Shown: in pieces, positions 40,001 through 49,000 of the stretch
How the letters are laid out: each line of letters starts with the position of its first letter
Numbering within the stretch: the first letter of the stretch is position 1
Origin: Lycorma delicatula
Taxonomy: Eukaryota; Arthropoda; Insecta; Hemiptera; Fulgoridae
DNA length: 64,000 bases
Direction: 5' to 3'
Assembly (NCBI RefSeq): GCF_047948215.1
Contig: NC_134455.1
Location: 159,694,575-159,758,574, forward strand
The notes under the pieces: model-generated
Databases searched by the model: none
Told to the model about the DNA's origin: nothing
Seen by the model: only the letters and a program-made list of their open reading frames with translations
Made by a program: the position numbers and the translations under genes

Positions 40001-43000
40001 TTTACATAAAACCTGTTAATGGTTTTTCTCAATGCTTTTATCAAAACTATTCATTCCCCTGATAACTTTTGAACATTGTTTATACTTTTTTGACTGCTAA
40101 ACAACTTTGAATATGATTTTGATTGAAGAGCACTTTTCTTTCTTTTGAAGTATCTGAATCTGTGATCTTGACATTCCACAAACAGCAGCAGTTCTTTCTT
40201 CACATTTTTGGATGACTATTATACTTGAAATCTCTAAACTTTTCTATCTTTAGAGCTTCTTTCTTCATGAAATCATAAACATTAGTCAATTTCAAGTATT
40301 TGGCTCTGAAGCATTTTAATTCTAATTATAGATGTAAAGTTTGCTACTACAATCCAAAAACAAATCTACCACTAATCATAATAAAACATAAAGCCAGAAA
40401 TATTTTAATTCATTTTCATGTAAACCACAAAAATAATTTGCAAAAGCTATGAAACACAACAGAGAATGTAAATATTTACTACATATCTATGTAACTCAGT
40501 CTGAGTATAATTAATTATACAAGACACTGAAAATGAAATTCATCTTTTAATATCCATGAACAGACGAAACATATAAATTAAGTTCTAACTAATGATAAAT
40601 TATCTTGAAACAAATACATTAATCAAGATTAATTCATTTTCATTGTACAAATTTTTTAACAATAACTGCTTTTATAACAATAACTTTAAAAATAAGTAAC
40701 TTTTGATAACTGCTATTCAAAATAAATTTATAATAAACACGACGTAAAATTTCTTTTTCAAAAAATGAATAAAAATGAACAGTTTCATCCGTCCAAATTA
40801 ATTTTATTCATTACTAAGAATAATTAGACAATAAAGCAGATGGTTACTGAAGGAGTACAATTTTACAGAAAGGAACTGTAATATGTATCAGATCTCAATT
40901 CCCCCCGAGGGGAGAAGATCCCGCCTCGTAGCGTGTCAGGTCGCTACACCACCCCCTCCATTCCTTGCCAGCCATGGCTTTAACGGAGGACATCTTGTTG
41001 CCCTCAAACTGATCACATTCCATAGTGTTCAGCCTGGCCACGTGAGATGCCACTGATGCAGATGCCCCAAGGGACACCTACATCAGTAAATTCACCCGGA
41101 GAGATAGTATTGAGTTTATGCCTTCCGAAGAAAACATCTGACACCTAAAGCTACCACGTTGGCCTCAGGAACTAAGCTAAAAGCCTACTCGCGGAAAATT
41201 GAAGACCCCGCGCTTGTCACCATTAAGCCCTAAACTACACCCTAGAGCGTAGATGCATCAAGTATGCCACAACAGCATATCAAACTGCAAAAATTCAGTC
41301 ACCCGCTACGAATATCGTTAATTTAAGCGACTGGAGTGCAGCCAGCATACACTAAGTCTCAGAGGACCTCAGGTCTGGTCCGTCAGGAGCTGAGTATAAC
41401 CTCTAGTCTCTCACTACAGTTCCACTTTTAAGGACCGCTTGGAATAGCACTAGGTTGATCGCAACCAACATTTACTTATTACCCCCTTAATAAGTATGCA
41501 CTCCAATTCGACCAATTGCCATGCTAAAGTTAGTAAAATCGTACTCAGGGAGTAAACTCCCCGGGTACAACCTCCATTGAAACTAAGTCAAAAATCTAAC
41601 CTAGGCCGGTGCCAAAGCGCCTACCTCTGGCCAGTTGAACTGCCTGGGCGGTCCTCTAGCCACCCGAGAAACCTACAAGACAAGGACCCGCAAACGCCAA
41701 CACAGGTTAGAGAAGCACAGGCTAGTCAATTATGGATACAGCGGCACAAACCGCTAGGATACCTAATCTCCGCCAGGCCGCATCAAGAAATGCGGCAACC
41801 CAGTCTAAGACCGGGACTAAGAACCTAAAGGCCGGATCCACCCATGTCCGATGCGGAATCGACTCTGCAAGCATAACCTTACCACTAGAAACCCGTGGTC
41901 GAGAAATAAATTGCCAAAGAAGCAATTTGGCATCGCAGAAACAATACATACAGCATTCTGCATCAGAAATGAGATGGATCATATTCACAAAACAACTACA
42001 CGACCTGGCAGATCACCCAACTGACAATGGGCGGTGTTGAAAAACAACCCCGAAACCCACAACAACGACTCTCCTAACTCTATGTGCAAACACCAAGCTT
42101 CAAAGAAGGATACTAACTATCCAAGGAATTGAAGTACAATTCTACCCCACGTAAGTAACAGCCACAGTCCTTACTGTTGACTGAATGCTTGCACTCTTTG
42201 CGCAACCTTTTACAGTTGACGCACGATGGAGCCTCGGCTTTCTGCGGACACGCTTGTGACCTTCCTCGCCACAATGCATATTTTGGCTTACAAACTTTTA
42301 GATTTTTCCACCTCTGAATTCTTGTTAGTTTGTCACTGACTGTTGACAAAGGCTCAAGATCAGTGTATGAGCAAACCACAGACACCATTATGGAAATATT
42401 CGACTGTGTTTATGTTTGTTTGTGAGTATTTAAAATGCCTCTGCTGATCGAGAATCCTACCAACTGTGAAATACATGGTGTGATTCGTTTTGTTAGTGCT
42501 AAAGGTGTGAAAGTGACTGAAATTCATTGTCAGCTCAGTGAAGTGTATGGAGAAAACATTATGAGTGATGGAATGGTACGAAAATGGGTTAAAGCTTTTA
42601 AAGAGGGCCGCCAGAATGTTCATGATGAGGAACGGAATGGACGATCTTCTGTCATTAGTGAAGATTTGGTGCAAAAAGTTGACAAAAAAGCGAGAGAGAA
42701 TGGATGCTTTATGATTTCTTCACTATCTGAAGAGTTTCCATAAGTTTCAAGAACTGTTGTCTATGAAATTGTGACCAAACGCTTAAATTATTGAAAACTA
42801 TGCTCATGCTGGGTACCAGTGTCAATACCGTCTGTCTGGGTACCGGTGTATACTGTGTTGCAGTGGTTATTAAGTCAGGCGGCAGACTTCTATGACAATG
42901 TTCAAAAGCTGGTTGCACAATATGAGAAGTGCCTTAATATTGGTGGCAATAATGTAGAAAGTAGATTAAAGTACAGGCTTTCACGTAAAAAAAAAATCAT

Positions 43001-46000
43001 GAAAAAACCTCCTGCATCAAATAATTTCTATTAATTTGGTTCTGCATTCCAAATCAATAAACATATCAGTTTGAAAGTAATAATTGAAATTTATTCAGTT
43101 CCAATTACATATTTTGATTTGAAGGTTCTATTATAATTAGTAATAGTAACATCTGACAACTATAAAGTACACTTTAATTTTGTTTAAAGAGATAGTAAAA
43201 ATAAATAGTGATAATTGTAAAAAAAATGTATAGATGTATATAAGTATATACATATTATGATAAGCATTGTTTTAAATTAATCAATGATCATCTGTCTGTA
43301 CGATTAATTTGATCATCGTGATCAAATTAATCTTTTTTTTAAATCAGCAGAGAAATCACACCACTACGTTACAAGAACACTACTAAATCGCTCAAATTAA
43401 CCAAGAATCAGTAGTTTAATTGTAATTAATTAATTTTTTTTAATGTTAGGGGATATTAACCAAATTAAAATTACCAAATTTTTATTTTGACACCAAGAAA
43501 GCTGTTTTTTCAGTAGATCTTGAGTTTTCACGCATTTTTCACTGAATTTACTGAAGTCTTCAATCTTGTATAGGCAAGTATAACACATCTTCTTAGGCAA
43601 AGGATCATACTCATTAATCTGTAACCATTTTAAAAAAAGTTATGTAATAAAACATGTCAAACCAAGTGACAACAAGTAAAAAATAATATATTGATTACAT
43701 ATATTAACATAAAAAAATATTTTGAGAATTCTTCAATTCGAGTCCTTAAGATCACATTATTGTCCTCAAAATGTTCACACTAGCAGAGTAACTGATACTA
43801 TCGGTTTTTTATTGATCAAATCTATAGTTGGTAGTAGCTTTTAAATTAGAAAAATCACTTACCAATCTTCTGAATACACATTTATCAAAATCATCTAAAT
43901 CAGTTATTTTTGTTACTTAATCAGTTACCTTTTTAGAGATTAGAAATAATGTCTGCCACAATCTACATCTCTATATTTTGCTTTTCTTTGCATATACTTT
44001 GTAACTACTTAATTAAACACCACAACCACTAGCTGCTTTCCTTTAATTTTTATTATGGATAATTGTTTCTTAACAATTATTCCTTTTTTTTGCAATAAAA
44101 CTCACCATCTGATTTCTTGGGTTTGACTGAACTCTCTTTCTTTTCCTTAACGTAAATTTGAAATTCTTTGTAATTAAAATAAGTTAAACATATACATAAG
44201 AACCATAACTCCACTTTTAAATTACACGCAAATAGCAGAAAAAACTAAAAATAAGTAGTAAAAGGTAGCATACAAAATAAAAATGTGATATATATTATTA
44301 TGATACTATGTACACATAAATTTGCATTTATCTAGAACATACTGAAGTTTGTAAATTACAAAATAAGGATAATTCATAACAGGTCTAATGAGATAATTTT
44401 GTTAATGTCATTCAAAAAAGTATCTTACGAGATACCAAGGTCATTTTAAAAAAGGAAAGTATACAAGTCCTAAAATTTTCAACCCAAAAAGACTTTCAAT
44501 CTTGGAAACAATCAATCTACCTTTTATTCATCTTAAATCAAGAACCATTTCAGAAACAAAGGTAAATAGGACTTATTTTTAAAAACTTGTTATTCACCTT
44601 ATTATGGTTAAGAAAGTACTTGGGAATGCTATTAAATCTGTGACTATCATGCTTCAACGGCCCGTCATACAGAACAGAATGATCTAAGAAGTTTCAAGTT
44701 TATTTGAATTTCCTGATTTTATTCTAATTCACTGACTAAACGATTTATTCATTTATAAATAAACCACAGAAAACCTCAAAGGGACAATTTTTAAATGTAA
44801 AACTTATTTAGAAAGAATTTTTTTTAATATCCTGAAAATTAAGAAACAAATAAATAGGACATATTTTTCATGATATTAATAATTTGTTGGCAAAGTTAAC
44901 ATTTCACACAATATATTTATTTAATATTGAAAGGATCCAGATTTGTCTACATATAATTGATTTTGTTTAAAGATTTATAAAATTTTTAAAAATATGTATT
45001 TTTGAAAGTTGTTTCACATATTCACAAAAAAAAATTGGTGGAATACTTATCAAATTAAATCTTTTTTATGAGTTAAGAGTTATTATACTGTGAATGATGC
45101 AAGCTGGTTATTAACCTTTTGTTATGCCTATCACATTTCCATAACGAACATGTAACACTATATTATTTATTTTTTATTTTTTTAATGAAAAGTAAAATAT
45201 GACAAACATAACATAACAAAACATAACTTTTATTGTTTTAAACTACCATAAAAACAAATTAACTTATTTTATGTCACAACATGAAAATTTTTCCCATACA
45301 TTTACAAAGGAGTCTTTTTCATACTTATTTACTTATTAAATTATCTAAATTATTCATAAGCATGATGTTTTCCATTATTATACCAAAATATTATAGTTAG
45401 TTTTCTTAAATTTCAATGATTTTGTTATAACATTTCTTCACAAAGAACATTATACATTTCAAGTGGAAAAGGTTACAAGCACATGAATGAATTTGATTAA
45501 TCTTTGACAGATGCTTCCTTGCTTAAAAGTTATTCAATTAAAACTAGTGTCAATAGATTGTACCTTCAGAAAAGTTACTTATTTAATTTTCAATAAATAG
45601 AAAAGTAGAATACAACTAACTAACTGTTCTGAGATAAAGTTCCTTAAGAACAGGCATTAATGTTCTGTTGATTCCATCAACTCAAATGCTATGTAACTTG
45701 TCTAATTGAGAATTATCCTTAAAAACACTATACCTGCAAAAAAACTGAGAGAAACTTGGTAATAGCTTGGTTTTTTCTTCTCTTTTTTCTCTAAAAAAAC
45801 ATGATGATTAAAAAGAGCATGAAATTTTGTACAAAATATTACATATTTGATCCACACTATACAAAATAATTGGTTAATAATAAAATTTTATATCCAAGCT
45901 CTGACTGCCACTCAATGATTAATTGATATCAGTAACCGCAGTTCCAACAAAATATTTTTTTTAAATCATACATTTAACATGATACAACAAAAAATGCATA

Positions 46001-49000
46001 TCACATATTATCAGTGAACTTGTGAAAATAATTGGAGAAATGACTTGTATAAATAGAATGATGAGAAAAAATATAAATCACGCATTGCTATTCAAAGTAA
46101 TATCATGTTACATTTCTGCTGATGAATTTAAAGCTTGATAACTCACTTCATAATAAAGCCAATAGTGGTCTTATTTAATTCCTCAATTACTTATCTGTTA
46201 ACCTATACATCTCCATTCATTACAGAAAAGTCCATTCAAGTCTCAAAAAAAAAAAAGGAAGAAAACCCTTCTGAGTATTCTTTAACCCTACTTAACTTAA
46301 ATGGTTTCTTCATATTGTTAATCTGATTAAGGAAATTCCATATTAATGTAAAATTATTATATCGAGGTGGATTGTTTTTGTAAGAAAAAATTTAATTACA
46401 TATTGTTGGTCCACCGTGACTCAAAAGAAAACAACAAGCAAAATTCAGTTTTCATGACCAACTGTCCACAATATCAGTAATGTATCAATTGAATGTTCAT
46501 TAAGTACTTATTTCTCTCTTAAACACAGTTATTTAAAAAGGTTTTTTTTAAACCAATTCAAAGTACTGTTACTTCTAATAACTGCACACATAATTATTTA
46601 GCTTATCAAAACCAAATACATCAATCTTTGTTTAATTAAAAAATTATATATATATTTTTTTATTTTATTAGATCAACCAAAATTCAGAATAAATAAAGTA
46701 GAATGACTTAGCTTATTCCACTATATATGCAGGAGCGCTTTCACGATTTATTCGCATTATCAGCTGCATTATATATTCATATATTCATCTCAAATTACAT
46801 TACAAATTCATAAAATATAACTTATTATCATGCATTTATTTATTTTATTTTAAATTTTAAACCTTTAATCCTTTTTTATTTTAAGAATTTAGACTTTCAT
46901 TCAGTTAAATTAAAAATTAGATTTAAAAATAAGAAAAATTAAATAAAATTAACATTAAAAATTAAACTGTAAAAAATTTTACATATGTAAAAATACGACA
47001 TCAAGGCATAATCTCAAATTAAAATTAAAAATCAAAAATTAAAAGCAAATAAAAATTATTTTAAGTAAAGCAATTATGCATGGTGTCCATTTAATTGAAC
47101 TTACTTTACTATATCAGTATAGAATAATGATTATGGTACAATTATTAATGAATACGGGAATATATAGTAAAGTAAGTTCAGTTAAATGGACAACATGCAT
47201 AATTTTACATACGTTAAAAATTTACAATTTAATTTTTAATGTTAATTTTAATTAATTTTTGATATTTTTAAATTTAATTTTTAATTTAACTGAATAAAAG
47301 TTTAAATTCTTAAAATAAAAAGATAAACGATTTAAAATTTTAAATTAAATAAATAAATGCATGATAAGTTATTATATTTTATGAAGTTTGTAATGTAATG
47401 TAATTTGAGAAGAATATATGATTATGTAATCCAACAGATGATGCAAGTAAATCATGAAAACACTTCTGCATATGTAGTGGAATAAAGTAAGTCACCCTAC
47501 TTTATTTGATCTAATAAAATAAATATATTTGTGTAGTACTGAGGAGTATGATTCTTAAAAGAACTTATTTAAAAAAAATATATATATATACATACATACA
47601 TACATACACTGAGATAGTCCTTTATCACATGAAAAATGATAACAGAAGAGCACCAGCCAAAAAAATCAAATTACCCCAAGGTCAATAAAAAGAATTGGTC
47701 TATACGTAGTTAATCAAACAAATTTTTAAAACTTATTTTTCATTTTTCTGACAAGTGTCAGGTCACTTAAAAAAGGATATTTTTTCATCATTGAAAAAAA
47801 TCTTCATTAATGCAATAAAATAGCATGGGTTATCAGAAAAAAGATAAAAAAATAAAATGAAGATCACCTTTGATGAATTTTTACTATCCTTAGGAAAGAA
47901 GACGACATTAAACTTCAAACTTATCTGCAAATAGCATGACAAGTATTGCTTCTGACTAATTTAACTGTCAATATTACATCAATGTGTCTGGAATTTCAGT
48001 TTTTTAAGCAGTACTCTTTTTAAGCTTGCAATATTTATAAAATATTTAATTTTTTTTATTCTGAAGCAATAGATTGTTTTAAGAAAAAAAGAAATGTAAT
48101 GTCAAACCATATGACATACATCCATACACCAAACTTTCCTGTACAATTACAATCCATAATATCTCAGGCTAAAATTGTGGTCAGGGAGTACTTGAGATAT
48201 TTAAATAACAATAAGTATGCAGAAAGTCTGTGAAACATTAATTTACTGCCACTAAAAACATTATGTGGTACAGCTTACAGCTGTAGATGGCAAGTTATAT
48301 TATCAACACTACTATCACAATTGCAAATCAAGATGATTTGGAAAATTTTAACACAAGGTTCTGTTAACAGGCTTCTAATTATATTCTGAAATAAACTCAC
48401 CTAAAATAGTTTATATTTATTTGCATGTATTAAGCTGTCTTCTACTTTACTCTTTAAACATAACTTTTCATAAAATACAGTTTAAAGAAATGTTTCCAAG
48501 ATTTCCATATTCTTTAACCATTCTGTATTTTAACTGTCATATTTGTTATCAGCGATATCCAAAATCCCTAAATACAATTATTAAACAAATTTTTAAAGGG
48601 ATTTTGCAGTTTTTAAATTTTATCCCCATTCTGAATATATAATTTTTTACTTTGAAATTTTAATATCACATTCACAACCAATTACCTAAAGAAACACCTT
48701 ACACTTAACATTATTAAAATATTTTAATAATTTTATTTAAAACAAATTTTTGATGTTTTGAGTCAAGACTAAAACAATGCAACTTCAGGTCTAACACTAC
48801 TCCACAGTAATAGGAATTAATGATGTGTTTACACATTTTATTTAAAATGAACACAACTGTTACATAATTTAATGAGCCTGATTGAGAATAGTTATTTTTG
48901 AAGCATGAGTTGGGAATTAATTGTTGTAATACGACACAAGCTAATCACTGGCTTCGATTAACTTATCTAATAATCATTTTAATCAAAGTTGCAGAAAGTT

